From positions 744,001 through 808,000 of the forward strand of contig BNHL01000001.1 in NCBI GenBank assembly GCA_015472025.1: a stretch of DNA of 64,000 bases, given 5' to 3'. The stretch comes from Cytophagales bacterium WSM2-2 (lineage in GTDB: Bacteria; Bacteroidota; Bacteroidia; Cytophagales; Cyclobacteriaceae). This document shows, piece after piece, positions 51,138 through 59,634 of this stretch. The notes under the pieces are model-generated. The model was not told the origin of the DNA and made no database searches. It saw nothing but the letters and a program-made list of their open reading frames with translations. Each line of letters opens with the position of its first letter. Position 1 is the stretch's first letter. The position numbers and the translations under genes were made by a program.

Positions 51138-51686
51138 TCACATCCGTGGTTTCCAGGGAGTTTCTTCCACTTTCAACTCATGGGCCATTATCCGGCAAAG
51201 TTCGAATACATAGTCGGAAAGGCGATTCAAATATTTTATCACCAGGCCGTCTACTGGCGAGTGTGCATTCAGAGCAATCACCAGGCGTTCAGCCCTCCGG
51301 CAGACGGTACGAACCACATGTCCGGTAGAAACTGCAATGTGCCCGCCGGGCAATACAAAAAACTTCATTGGAGGAAGTACCGCATCCATTTTGTCTATTT
51401 CTTTCTCAAGAAACGTCACATCTGACTCCTGGAGCGAAGGTATTTTCACCTTAGTGTTTCCGGGTTCTGTTGCCAGGATAGATCCGATCGTGAAGAGCCT
51501 GTCCTGAATTTCAACCAAAACATCTTTTCGTGATGCATTGATTGGCTGGTCGCGAAGCAAACCAACATAGGAATTCAGCTCATCAATTGTGCCGTACGCC
51601 TCAATGCGCAAATCGGATTTCAGCAAGCGCTGCCCGCCAAAAAGCGCAGTGGTACCAGCGTCCCCCGTTTTAGTGTAGATTTTCAT
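51138..51686 (-). CDS. PduO-type cob(I)alamin adenosyltransferase
   Basis: 182 residues. The ATP-binding N-terminus (MKIYTKTGDAGTTALFGGQR) and the helices RIEAYGTIDELNSYVGLLRD, FVLPGGHIAVSTGHVVRTVCRRAERLV (in part) and the final VIKYLNRLSDYVFELCRI are diagnostic of PduO-type enzymes. It transfers the adenosyl group of ATP to cob(I)alamin, making coenzyme B12. No cobalamin riboswitch is visible upstream. A TAACTTTG -7 box lies 18 nt before the start. Confidence 0.95.
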   Translation of the reverse strand: MKIYTKTGDAGTTALFGGQRLLKSDLRIEAYGTIDELNSYVGLLRDQPINASRKDVLVEIQDRLFTIGSILATEPGNTKVKIPSLQESDVTFLEKEIDKMDAVLPPMKFFVLPGGHIAVSTGHVVRTVCRRAERLVIALNAHSPVDGLVIKYLNRLSDYVFELCRIMAHELKVEETPWKPRM

Positions 51687-51704
51687 TCACAGGATATTTT
51701 TCCT

Positions 51705-51712
51705 CAAAGTTA
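51705..51712 (-). promoter_or_regulatory. -7 box for the adenosyltransferase operon
   Basis: Minus strand TAACTTTG, exact TAnnTTTG match 18 nt before ATG 51686; no good -33 element. Confidence 0.4.
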
Positions 51713-51821
51713 TCGCTCCCTGAACTAAAATTACCATCCTTTGACACAAGCATCCTAATACTATCAGGTGATCTCAAAGTAGCTTCACATTAAGAATTAA
51801 CAATATTAACCCCCGAGGTCT

Positions 51822-52859
51822 ATGAAAACTGTTACTGCCGCCTTATTCGGATTGCTGCTTACCGGACTCATTGCATGCTCTGAAAAAGATCACATAGCCC
51901 CCAATCGCCCACCGGTAGCACAGATGCAGTTTAGCTATAGCCATAATCAGGTCACACTTGATGGAAGTCATTCCTCAGATCCGGACGCTGGCACCCTTTC
52001 TTATTATTGGTCAATTACTTCAGACAAAATTGCACTTACTGCCAATACCTCACCAATTGCTTTTTTAAATGTACTGGAGCCTTCTGCAGGTTTCGAATTA
52101 GATGTTTCATTGCAAGTAAGTGATGGGAAATCAAGTGACAGAATAACTCAAACAATTTCAGTTCCTGCGCAGAATCAAACACAGATTTTAGGCTTGGGTA
52201 TCAACGAAACAAAAGCAGTCAACAATGACGTGTCTTACAATTGGTATGCTGATCAGGGGGATTCAGGCTCTTATCGTCTCATCAATTGTGGGCCCGCTTC
52301 GGTGACTATGGCAGTCAAATGGGTAAATAGAAATTTCGCGAAAACACCCGCTGACGCCCGGCAGGCAATACGCCCCGAAGGAGGGTGGTGGTACACCCCA
52401 GACATAATTTCTTATCTAAATAATAATCAGGCTGATAATTACACCATCAGTCTTAGCAATTTTTCTGCATTAAAAACCGCTCTTGATGGTGGCAACATCG
52501 CTATTCTTTGCCTGGATATGTTTTACGTGAATCCCGATGCAGGTGGTCAATTGCATGTTGATAAGTTTTACAAGACAAATGCAGCGGGTTGGGGGCACTT
52601 TATAGTAATCAAAGGATACAAGGAAGTTGATCAGCAATTATTCTACGAAGCTTATGACCCTTATAGTCTGGGCGTTTCCTATCGCGATAACACGTTGAAA
52701 GGAGTTAATCGGTATTACAGAGCAGCTGATCTGGATCATGCTACTGACATTTGGTGGGATTATGCCATCATAGTGACCAAGCCAAACTCAGGAGGTCGAG
52801 TTGGAGTCAATCCGGATGCCGTAGACCCTGCTACAATTCCTCACATGCCAGGTCGATAA
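51822..52859 (+). CDS. Lipoprotein with PKD-like domain and C39-like cysteine protease domain
   Basis: 345 residues. Lipobox LTGLIACS (Cys19). A PKD/Ig-like domain (about 28-115) holds LDGSHSSDPDAGTLSYYWSI. The second domain (about 125-320) is papain-like of the C39 type: C156 in INCGPASVTMAVKW, H259 in GWGHFIVIKGYKE and D279 in YEAYDPYSLG form the expected triad. It is anchored to the membrane facing out. It may cleave exported peptides or proteins; no transporter or precursor gene is next to it. Not obviously related by sequence to the cytoplasmic C39 protein at 43318 beyond the fold. Confidence 0.82.
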   Translation: MKTVTAALFGLLLTGLIACSEKDHIAPNRPPVAQMQFSYSHNQVTLDGSHSSDPDAGTLSYYWSITSDKIALTANTSPIAFLNVLEPSAGFELDVSLQVSDGKSSDRITQTISVPAQNQTQILGLGINETKAVNNDVSYNWYADQGDSGSYRLINCGPASVTMAVKWVNRNFAKTPADARQAIRPEGGWWYTPDIISYLNNNQADNYTISLSNFSALKTALDGGNIAILCLDMFYVNPDAGGQLHVDKFYKTNAAGWGHFIVIKGYKEVDQQLFYEAYDPYSLGVSYRDNTLKGVNRYYRAADLDHATDIWWDYAIIVTKPNSGGRVGVNPDAVDPATIPHMPGR

Positions 52860-52879
52860 GAACTCTTTTCTTATAAAGA

Positions 52880-53608
52880 TTAATGAGCCGCAGTGGTGGT
52901 CGGCTCAGGACTGCGCATAACGTTCTCGTTGACTCTGTCCCACTCAATCAAACCGTCTTTCAAACGGATGATGCGATGCGCATAGTGAGCAATATCATCT
53001 TCGTGCGTTACCATGATGATAGTGTTGCCTTTGTCATGCAACTGCTGGAATAAATTCATGATATCGTAAGATGTTTTTGAGTCAAGGTTACCGGTAGGTT
53101 CATCAGCAAGGATAATCGAAGGGTTGTTCACCAGGGCGCGGGCAATGGCCACACGTTGGCGTTGACCACCCGAAAGTTCATTTGGTCTGTGATGATGACG
53201 ATTGGCCAAATCCACACTTTCCAGAGCTCCCATAGCCATCTCATGACGTTCGTCTTTGCTATAGCCAGCATAAATCAAAGGCAACGCTACATTCTCCAGA
53301 GCAGTTGCACGAGGCAAAAGGTTGAAAGTCTGGAACACGAACCCAATCTCTTTATTGCGGATCATCGCTAGTTCATTTTCAGTCATTTCGCTCACCATTT
53401 GGCTGTTGAGCTCATATGTTCCGTCGGTAGGTGAATCCAGGCAGCCTACAATGTTCATCAAAGTGGACTTACCAGAGCCTGACGGCCCCATGAAAGCCAC
53501 ATATTCGCCTTTGTCGATGGAGATTGAAATTTTCTGGAGGGCATTAACAATGTTATTACCCATTTTGTAAACTTTGGCAATATCACGTGTTTCGATAATT
53601 CTTGGCAT
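52880..53608 (-). CDS. ABC transporter ATP-binding protein (LolD/MacB type)
   Basis: 242 residues. Walker [17 protein letters not shown]-loop [15 protein letters not shown], signature [15 protein letters not shown], Walker [14 protein letters not shown] and the switch His in [11 protein letters not shown] are all present. The pattern [14 protein letters not shown] is typical of the LolD/MacB group, whose membrane partners are FtsX-like permeases handling lipoproteins, peptides or drugs. No permease gene is adjacent in this window, so the partner is encoded elsewhere. Confidence 0.95.
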   Translation of the reverse strand: MPRIIETRDIAKVYKMGNNIVNALQKISISIDKGEYVAFMGPSGSGKSTLMNIVGCLDSPTDGTYELNSQMVSEMTENELAMIRNKEIGFVFQTFNLLPRATALENVALPLIYAGYSKDERHEMAMGALESVDLANRHHHRPNELSGGQRQRVAIARALVNNPSIILADEPTGNLDSKTSYDIMNLFQQLHDKGNTIIMVTHEDDIAHYAHRIIRLKDGLIEWDRVNENVMRSPEPTTTAAH

Positions 53609-53710
53609 AGCGCAATTTAGTCAAGTTAATATTAACTGATAACTACCTTTTTTGTTTCGTGGTTACGGGTTTTTGACGCATAAAGTCCGTTTTTGTTACA
53701 GAAATATTGT

Positions 53711-54259
53711 TTACAACCCCAATATCCGGGCTGTTTTAAGGATTCCCATCACACTCAGGCTGTCGGTGATCTTGCCTTGCATCACCATTTCCAACGCTTC
53801 AGTGAAAGGCAGTTTCCATACTTTCATGTCGGCTTCGGTGGCTTCTCGTTCGTAGTCACCCTCACTTAGACCTTGAGCCAGGTAAATAAAGCCCACTTCA
53901 TCCGACACTGAATTGGACAAATGTGTTTTTAGAACCTCTGTCCACTTTGAGGCCTTTAATCCTGTTTCTTCCAGCAATTCGCGTTTAGCCGATTCCAAAT
54001 TATCCATTCCCTTAGGGCTCCCTCCTTCCGGAATTTCCCAACTCCATTCGTCCAGCGGATAGCGATGTTGCCCCACCAGCCAGGTGTTGTTCTCGTGATC
54101 TAACGGAACGATTCCAATGGCCGTGTTCTTAAACAATACTTTTCCATAAATCCCTTTGCCACCTGCAGGGTTGATAACCTGGTGCTCCTCAAGTTTTATC
54201 CACGGGTTTTCATAGATATCCTCCCTGGAAAGTGTTGTCCATTTTTTATCAGATGACAT
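53711..54259 (-). CDS. NUDIX hydrolase (ADP-ribose pyrophosphatase type)
   Basis: 182 residues with the NUDIX box GSPKGMDNLESAKRELLEETGL split over about 95-117: the invariant REL-EE-G core is present. The flanking YPLDEWSWEIPEGG is typical of ADP-ribose pyrophosphatases. It hydrolyses a nucleoside diphosphate linked to a sugar. Cytoplasmic. It is divergent from RNase HII with a 51-bp space. Confidence 0.92.
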   Translation of the reverse strand: MSSDKKWTTLSREDIYENPWIKLEEHQVINPAGGKGIYGKVLFKNTAIGIVPLDHENNTWLVGQHRYPLDEWSWEIPEGGSPKGMDNLESAKRELLEETGLKASKWTEVLKTHLSNSVSDEVGFIYLAQGLSEGDYEREATEADMKVWKLPFTEALEMVMQGKITDSLSVMGILKTARILGL

Positions 54260-54310
54260 GAAAGGGAATTTTGGTTTAAAGCTATTGAATTATTTTTTTC
54301 GATCGTAAGT

Positions 54311-54919
54311 TTGTTCGTGCTCTCATCATCGTTTACTCCCGATCTGATTGAAGCCGGCTGCGATGAAGTCGGACGGGGGTGTCTCGCAGGACCCGTAGTG
54401 GCTGCAGCAGTCATCCTTCCGAAAAATTACAAGCACGAATTGTTAAACGACTCCAAGCAACTCACGAAGGAGGAGCGAATTCAGTTACAAGAGGAAATCA
54501 AACGTGATGCAATTGCCTGGGCCGTGGCTGAAGTCAGTCATACCGAGATCGACAAGATCAATATCCTGAACGCTTCTTTCCTGGCAATGCATCGGGCATT
54601 AGATCAACTTAGCGTCCGTCCTGAACTTCTCCTGATCGATGGTAACCGTTTCAAACCTTATGGTGAAGTCAAGTTTGAATGTATAGTCAAAGGTGATGCA
54701 AACTACCTGAGTATCGCAGCCGCTTCCGTGCTGGCGAAAACGTATCGCGATGACTTAATGGAAAAACTCTCCATTCAATTTCCCGGTTACGGATGGCAGA
54801 CAAACGTGGGCTACCCAACGGACGAACACCGTGATGGAATCCGCAGCCTCGGGATCACACCATATCATCGGAGATCTTTTACTTTACTTCCAAGTCAATT
54901 GGAACTATTCGAGAACTGA
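54311..54919 (+). CDS. rnhB: Ribonuclease HII
   Basis: 202 residues. The catalytic DE-D set is visible: D and E in EAGCDEVGRGCLAGPVVAAA, the later Asp in LLLIDGNRFKP and the downstream Asp of AKTYRDDLME. RNase HII removes ribonucleotides embedded in DNA and RNA primers. There is no ATG at the front: TTG 54311 or GTG 54317 must be used. The stop is directly followed by the stop of the convergent ammonium transporter. Confidence 0.95.
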   Translation: MFVLSSSFTPDLIEAGCDEVGRGCLAGPVVAAAVILPKNYKHELLNDSKQLTKEERIQLQEEIKRDAIAWAVAEVSHTEIDKINILNASFLAMHRALDQLSVRPELLLIDGNRFKPYGEVKFECIVKGDANYLSIAAASVLAKTYRDDLMEKLSIQFPGYGWQTNVGYPTDEHRDGIRSLGITPYHRRSFTLLPSQLELFEN

Positions 54920-56230
54920 TCACGAAGCTCGTGAAGTCCGCATCGTCTCTGAATGCTGGCTGAGGTCGAGTCCTAATTTTTCATCTTCGGGCGAAACACG
55001 AAGTTGCGTAATGAGTCTCGTGAGCTTGAAGATGAGATATGATCCTCCAAAAGTAAAAACACCAACGATTACCAACACAAGCAAGTGATATAGAAATGTT
55101 GTTGTCTGTCCGTAAATCAATCCAACATCTTTTGCAAAAACTCCGGTCAGGATCATTCCCACAATACCTCCAACCCCATGACATGGAAAAACATCAAGTG
55201 TATCATCCAGAGAAGTTTTCTGCCGGTAGTAAACGGCCATGTTGCTTACGAGTGCGGCAACAAATCCGATAAATACACTTTGACCTAAATTCACAAACCC
55301 TGCAGCCGGGGTGATTGCCACTAACCCAACGACTGCTCCGATGCATGCACCCATAGCAGAAATTTTTCTTCCGACCAGTGCGTCAAACATTACCCAGGTG
55401 ATCATTGCCGAAGCGGAAGCCATGTTGGTGGTCGCAAATGCCTGCACAGCCTGACCATTCGCTGCCAGCGCAGAGCCGGCATTAAATCCAAACCACCCGA
55501 ACCAAAGCATTCCGGTTCCTAAAATGATGAAAGGAATGTTAGCAGGATGATGGTCTTTCTCTTCACGCTTTCCTAAAATAAATGCTCCTGCCAACGCAGC
55601 AAATCCTGCCGACATGTGCACTACTGTTCCTCCGGCAAAATCAAGCACGCCAAGCTTTCGCAAAAAACCGTCAGGATGCCACGTCCAATGTGCCAAAGGA
55701 CAATAGATGAGCAAAGAAAATATGCACATGAAGATCAGGTAAGAGGTGAACTTCACACGCTCGGCAAAACTTCCGGTGATCAGAGCCGGTGTAATGATGG
55801 CGAACTTGAGTTGAAAGAGAGCAAACAACAAAAACGGAAAGGTTGGCGAAAAGCTCGGGTTCGGGTCCAGGCCGACATTTCGAAAAGCAAAAAAAGTAGT
55901 TGGGTTTCCGATAATCCCGCCGATGCTATCTCCGAAAGCGAGGCTGAATCCAACCAGGTACCACAGCAAGCTAATTACACCCAAGGCGATGAAACTTTGA
56001 AGCATGGTTGAGATCACATTTTTGAAACTCACCATTCCTCCATAAAAAAAAGAAAGACCTGGCGTCATGAATAGGACAAATGCGGTTGCCACAATCATCC
56101 AGGCCGTGTCCGCTTTATCAATTGCAACTGACGAAGCCGGAATCGGTCCTTCCGATTTGAAGAGTACGAGGAGCTGCAAAAGGCAAATGGCTATGAAAAT
56201 AATGACCCACCTGGGCTTCGGTTTACTCAT
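54920..56230 (-). CDS. amt: Ammonium transporter (Amt family)
   Basis: 436 residues, about 11-12 membrane helices plus an N-terminal segment (about 9-25) that may be a signal or extra helix. Family motifs: MTPGLSFFYGGMV, ALFQLKFAIITPALITGSFAERV, HWTWHPDGFLRKLGVLDFAGG then HMSAGFAAL (pore His), WFGWFGFNAGSAL, and a second pore His in FPCHGVGGIVG. It moves ammonium into the cell. The usual neighbouring glnK (PII) gene is absent here. Confidence 0.95.
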   Translation of the reverse strand: MSKPKPRWVIIFIAICLLQLLVLFKSEGPIPASSVAIDKADTAWMIVATAFVLFMTPGLSFFYGGMVSFKNVISTMLQSFIALGVISLLWYLVGFSLAFGDSIGGIIGNPTTFFAFRNVGLDPNPSFSPTFPFLLFALFQLKFAIITPALITGSFAERVKFTSYLIFMCIFSLLIYCPLAHWTWHPDGFLRKLGVLDFAGGTVVHMSAGFAALAGAFILGKREEKDHHPANIPFIILGTGMLWFGWFGFNAGSALAANGQAVQAFATTNMASASAMITWVMFDALVGRKISAMGACIGAVVGLVAITPAAGFVNLGQSVFIGFVAALVSNMAVYYRQKTSLDDTLDVFPCHGVGGIVGMILTGVFAKDVGLIYGQTTTFLYHLLVLVIVGVFTFGGSYLIFKLTRLITQLRVSPEDEKLGLDLSQHSETMRTSRAS

Positions 56231-56425
56231 GAGATTCTATTTTTTCACAATTTCATGAAGAATAAGGTATTTTTTAGTCCACATAGTTATTTTTTTTATC
56301 GAATTCGTTTGAACATGGGTTATTTTAAACCCTAATGATCGATAGTTTGCCATGTTTCCACTTACCCGGTATTGATTTCCAGATCATTTCAAATTGCCTA
56401 GCTTTCACAACTTGAAAAACCTGTT
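56231..56425. other. Divergent region between amt and amidohydrolase
   Basis: 195 bp, T-rich, with no exact TAnnTTTG box on either strand and no repeat. It should hold the promoters of both genes. Confidence 0.3.
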
Positions 56426-58006
56426 ATGAAAAAGTTTCTATTCTTTTCTCTCCTTCTCCTTTGCTTCCAGGGTCGCGCCCAGGATGGCGTAAAAAAAGCC
56501 CCGGAAATAAAGGAAGGAGATGGGCCTTTCACCCAACTCATTATCCGTGGCGTAACTTTGATTAATGGTACCGGAGCTCCTCCCATCGGACCCGTTGACA
56601 TTGTAGTGAAGCAAAACCGGATCACTGAGATCAGGAACGTGGGTTACCCGGGAATGCCCATCAATCCGGACCGAAGGCCGAAACTGGAATCCGGAGGAAA
56701 AGAACTCGACTGCACGGGGATGTACCTGATGCCAGGTTTCATCGACATGCACGGGCACATTGGTGGAGGCCAGGCACCGATCGGTGAATATGTGTTCAAA
56801 CTCTGGATGGCGCATGGCATCACATCCATCCGAGATCCATCTGCCGGTAACGGCCTCGATTGGGTGCTTGACCAAAAAAAGAAAAGCGACAATAATCAGA
56901 TCACAGCTCCGCGCATCAAAGCTTACACTGCTTTTGGTGCCGGTAGCAAAACTCCGATCAGCACCGCAGACATGGCTCGTGCCTGGGTGAACGAAAACAA
57001 ACTGAAGGGCGCTGATGGCATCAAATTTTTTGGAGCTGCTCCTGAAATTATGGATGCGGCTCTTCGTGAAAATAAAAAACTCGGGCTCCGTTCGGCATGC
57101 CACCATGCGCAAATGGATGTGGCCCGCTGGAATGTGGTGAAATCTGCGGAAGCAGGTCTCACCTCGATGGAACACTGGTATGGTTTGCCTGAGTCAATGC
57201 TGGTTGACAAAACAATTCAGAGCTATCCGCTCAACTATAATTATGGTAACGAGCAACACCGCTTCGAGGAAGCTGGTAAACTCTGGAAGCAGGCCGCCCC
57301 TCCTTTCTCGGAGAAATGGAATGCCGTAATGAATCACCTGATCGAACTTGATTTCACGATCGATCCAACATTCAACATTTATGAAGCCAGCCGTGACCTG
57401 CATCGGGCTCGCAGACAGGAATGGCATGAGCAATACACTCTTCCGAAGTTGTGGGAGTTTTATCAGCCCAGTCGGGCATCGCACGGATCGTATTGGTTTA
57501 GCTGGGGCACCGAACAAGAAGTGGCGTGGAAAGAAAATTATCGCTTGTGGATGACATTCATCAATGAATACAAAAACCGCGGTGGTCGTGTTACCATTGG
57601 TACTGACTCTGGTTTCATTTTTCAATTGTACGGATTCTCTTATATCCGAGAAATGGAGTTGCTGCGCGAAGCCGGGTTCCATCCACTCGAAATTATTCGC
57701 TCGGGCACATTGTATGGCGCTCAAGCTCTTGGTGTAGACAAAGATTTGGGAACGGTAGAAGTCGGCAAGCTGGCAGACTTCGCCATCGTTGACCAAAACC
57801 CGTTGGAGAACTTGCAAGTACTATATGGAACCGGGGCCATCAAGCTTGACGAAAACAACAAAGCGGTTCGTGTAGGTGGAGTGAAGTACACCATCAAAGA
57901 CGGAATTATCTATGACGCCAAGAAATTGCTGGCGGATGTCAAGAGGATCGTTGACGAGGAAAAAAAGAAAACAGGCTTTGTTTTGAAGCAGCCGGGTGAA
58001 GAATAG
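56426..58006 (+). CDS. Exported amidohydrolase-family metalloenzyme
   Basis: 526 residues with a signal peptide (MKKFLFFSLLLLCFQGRAQ). Metal-binding HxH in YLMPGFIDMHGHIGGG, further His in LRSACHHAQMD and MEHWYGLPES, and the catalytic Asp in VTIGTDSGFIF, then the composite domain closing LGTVEVGKLADFAIVD. It hydrolyses an amide or ester in the periplasm; similar proteins act on imidazolone-like or dipeptide substrates, but the substrate cannot be read. It ends 124 bp before an ECF sigma gene. Confidence 0.9.
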   Translation: MKKFLFFSLLLLCFQGRAQDGVKKAPEIKEGDGPFTQLIIRGVTLINGTGAPPIGPVDIVVKQNRITEIRNVGYPGMPINPDRRPKLESGGKELDCTGMYLMPGFIDMHGHIGGGQAPIGEYVFKLWMAHGITSIRDPSAGNGLDWVLDQKKKSDNNQITAPRIKAYTAFGAGSKTPISTADMARAWVNENKLKGADGIKFFGAAPEIMDAALRENKKLGLRSACHHAQMDVARWNVVKSAEAGLTSMEHWYGLPESMLVDKTIQSYPLNYNYGNEQHRFEEAGKLWKQAAPPFSEKWNAVMNHLIELDFTIDPTFNIYEASRDLHRARRQEWHEQYTLPKLWEFYQPSRASHGSYWFSWGTEQEVAWKENYRLWMTFINEYKNRGGRVTIGTDSGFIFQLYGFSYIREMELLREAGFHPLEIIRSGTLYGAQALGVDKDLGTVEVGKLADFAIVDQNPLENLQVLYGTGAIKLDENNKAVRVGGVKYTIKDGIIYDAKKLLADVKRIVDEEKKKTGFVLKQPGEE

Positions 58007-58114
58007 TAAGTGGAAGGTGCAAATTTAAAACTACTTAAAGTGCTCTTCAGTAAATTTGTCTCGCCATTGAGTAAGGGTAATCATCTCATGCCGTGTTTTA
58101 ACAACAAACCGGTT

Positions 58115-58122
58115 TAATTTTG
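58115..58122 (+). promoter_or_regulatory. -7 box ahead of the second sigma factor gene
   Basis: TAATTTTG is an exact TAnnTTTG match, 17 nt before the GTG at 58140 and 8 nt before the TTG at 58131. It favours the GTG as the start. No -33 TTG at the proper distance. Confidence 0.35.
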
Positions 58123-58130
58123 AGATCAAT

Positions 58131-58658
58131 TTGATCAGGGTGTCGGAGAGCAAATCAAGCAATCAGGGATTCGAAGGAATCTTTAACGAAAGTTTCAATC
58201 GTTTTTTTGAATCGTTGCATCGCTATGCCTATACTTTTCTGAAAAACACGGAGCAATCCAGTGATGCTGTACAGACCGTGTTTATCAAATGGTGGGAAAC
58301 AAAAACGTCACCCGGAGGGATCGATGAAGCAAGGAAATACCTTTTCACAGCTGTGTATCGCACATGTCTCAATGTGATCCGGAATGAGAAAGTAAAACAA
58401 TCGCACGTAAATGCTTATTTTCAGGAGCAGGAAAATGAAACAGCTTTTCATGACTCCACAGTACTTGAAGAACTGGATGTAAAAATTAAAGTGGCCATTG
58501 AAGGATTGCCACCCCAATGCCGTATCATTTTTTGTAAGAGCAGGTTAGAGGAAAAAAAATATGCAGAGATCGCTACCGAAATGAACTTGTCAGTGAAGAC
58601 AATAGAAGCCCAGATGGGAAAGGCCCTGAAAATATTGCGCGAGAAATTGAATAACTGA
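58131..58658 (+). CDS. ECF sigma factor, FecI-like (second copy)
   Basis: 175 residues from TTG 58131 or 172 from GTG 58140; no ATG is available. Region 2 reads FNRFFESLHRYAYTFLKN ... SDAVQTVFIKWWE and region 4 LPPQCRIIFCKSRLEEKKYAEIATEMNLSVKTIEAQMGKALKIL (in pieces). It would be held by the FecR protein encoded 7 bp downstream. Sequence identity to the sigma factor at 34167 is limited to the conserved regions, so the two sets are not a recent duplication. Confidence 0.93.
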   Translation: MIRVSESKSSNQGFEGIFNESFNRFFESLHRYAYTFLKNTEQSSDAVQTVFIKWWETKTSPGGIDEARKYLFTAVYRTCLNVIRNEKVKQSHVNAYFQEQENETAFHDSTVLEELDVKIKVAIEGLPPQCRIIFCKSRLEEKKYAEIATEMNLSVKTIEAQMGKALKILREKLNN

Positions 58659-58665
58659 AACCGTT

Positions 58666-59634
58666 ATGAACCAGCAAGAAATAGTCGATGACGCGCTCCT
58701 GGCAAAGTTCCTGGCGGGTGAAGCTACGCCCGAAGAGGCGATGCTGGTAACCGATTGGATTGATGCATCGGAGGAGAATAAACGACTGTTCACTCAATCG
58801 CAGCAAGCCTGGGCGATGGAAGATGAATCTGTTGCTCCGATGGAAAAATCTAAAATCCTGAGCACCATCACTCAAAAAAGTACAGGCAAGTCAGTTGAAT
58901 TCTTCACTCCGCTCCGGATTGCCGCAGCCATCACGCTTATTGCTGCTTGCGTTGTCGGCTACTACACAATTCCAAATACACCTGTAGAGGAAACATGGAT
59001 CACTAAAAACACAAATGAGGAGGTTTCGAAATTTAATTTACCAGAAGGCACTTCTATCGCCCTCAACCGGAATAGCAAGATTTCTTATCCAAAAGCTTTT
59101 GACGGACAGACAAGGACTGTGAAACTTTCAGGAGAAGCACTTTTTGATGTGGTACATAATCCGGAGCAACCATTTATTGTTAATTGTGATGAGATCAATG
59201 TCAAAGTGCTGGGTACTGCCTTTAACATCACCAATAAAAGTGCGTCTGTCATTGAAACACAAGTAACGCGCGGTAAAGTCGCCATGTACACGGCTGATCA
59301 ATCAATCAATATAGAAGCTGGCTGGATTGGTAGTTATGATAAATCAACCCGGAAATTATCGTTGAGAAAATCTATCTCCGAAAACAAAATCGGTTACGCC
59401 ACACACACATTTACATTCGAAGATACTTCACTAAAACAGGTTACGGATAATTTAAGCGAATCGTATGGGGTCTCGTTTATTTTCGAAAACGATAAAATAA
59501 AAGACTGTCACCTCACGAGTTCTTATAACGACAAATCGCTTTCCTTCATTCTTGATGTAATCTCCGAATCGCTCAACGTCAAATACACGGTCAAGGGAAA
59601 TATCGTGTATCTTTCGGGCGATGGATGCCTGTAA
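58666..59634 (+). CDS. FecR-family anti-sigma factor (second copy)
   Basis: 322 residues: cytoplasmic sigma-binding part (LLAKFLAGEATPEEAMLVTD), membrane helix at about 84-102 (IAAAITLIAACVVGYYTI), periplasmic FecR domain (FNLPEGTSIALNRNSKISY, VKLSGEALFDVVHN, VKVLGTAFNITN) and C-terminal DUF4974 part (HTFTFEDTSLKQVTDNLSES). It transmits a periplasmic signal to the sigma factor encoded just before. Its end overlaps the following STN-domain gene by 14 bp, so translation is coupled. Confidence 0.94.
   Translation: MNQQEIVDDALLAKFLAGEATPEEAMLVTDWIDASEENKRLFTQSQQAWAMEDESVAPMEKSKILSTITQKSTGKSVEFFTPLRIAAAITLIAACVVGYYTIPNTPVEETWITKNTNEEVSKFNLPEGTSIALNRNSKISYPKAFDGQTRTVKLSGEALFDVVHNPEQPFIVNCDEINVKVLGTAFNITNKSASVIETQVTRGKVAMYTADQSINIEAGWIGSYDKSTRKLSLRKSISENKIGYATHTFTFEDTSLKQVTDNLSESYGVSFIFENDKIKDCHLTSSYNDKSLSFILDVISESLNVKYTVKGNIVYLSGDGCL

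Noticed and set aside
51687-51821. Cobalamin riboswitch upstream of the adenosyltransferase
   Set aside because: The 135-bp interval is too short and shows no B12-box-like sequence; only a -7 box was found.
56438-57817. Two long open frames (245 and 207 codons) antisense to the amidohydrolase
   Set aside because: Shadow frames of a gene with clear metal-binding motifs; their Cys/His-rich composition reflects the opposite strand.
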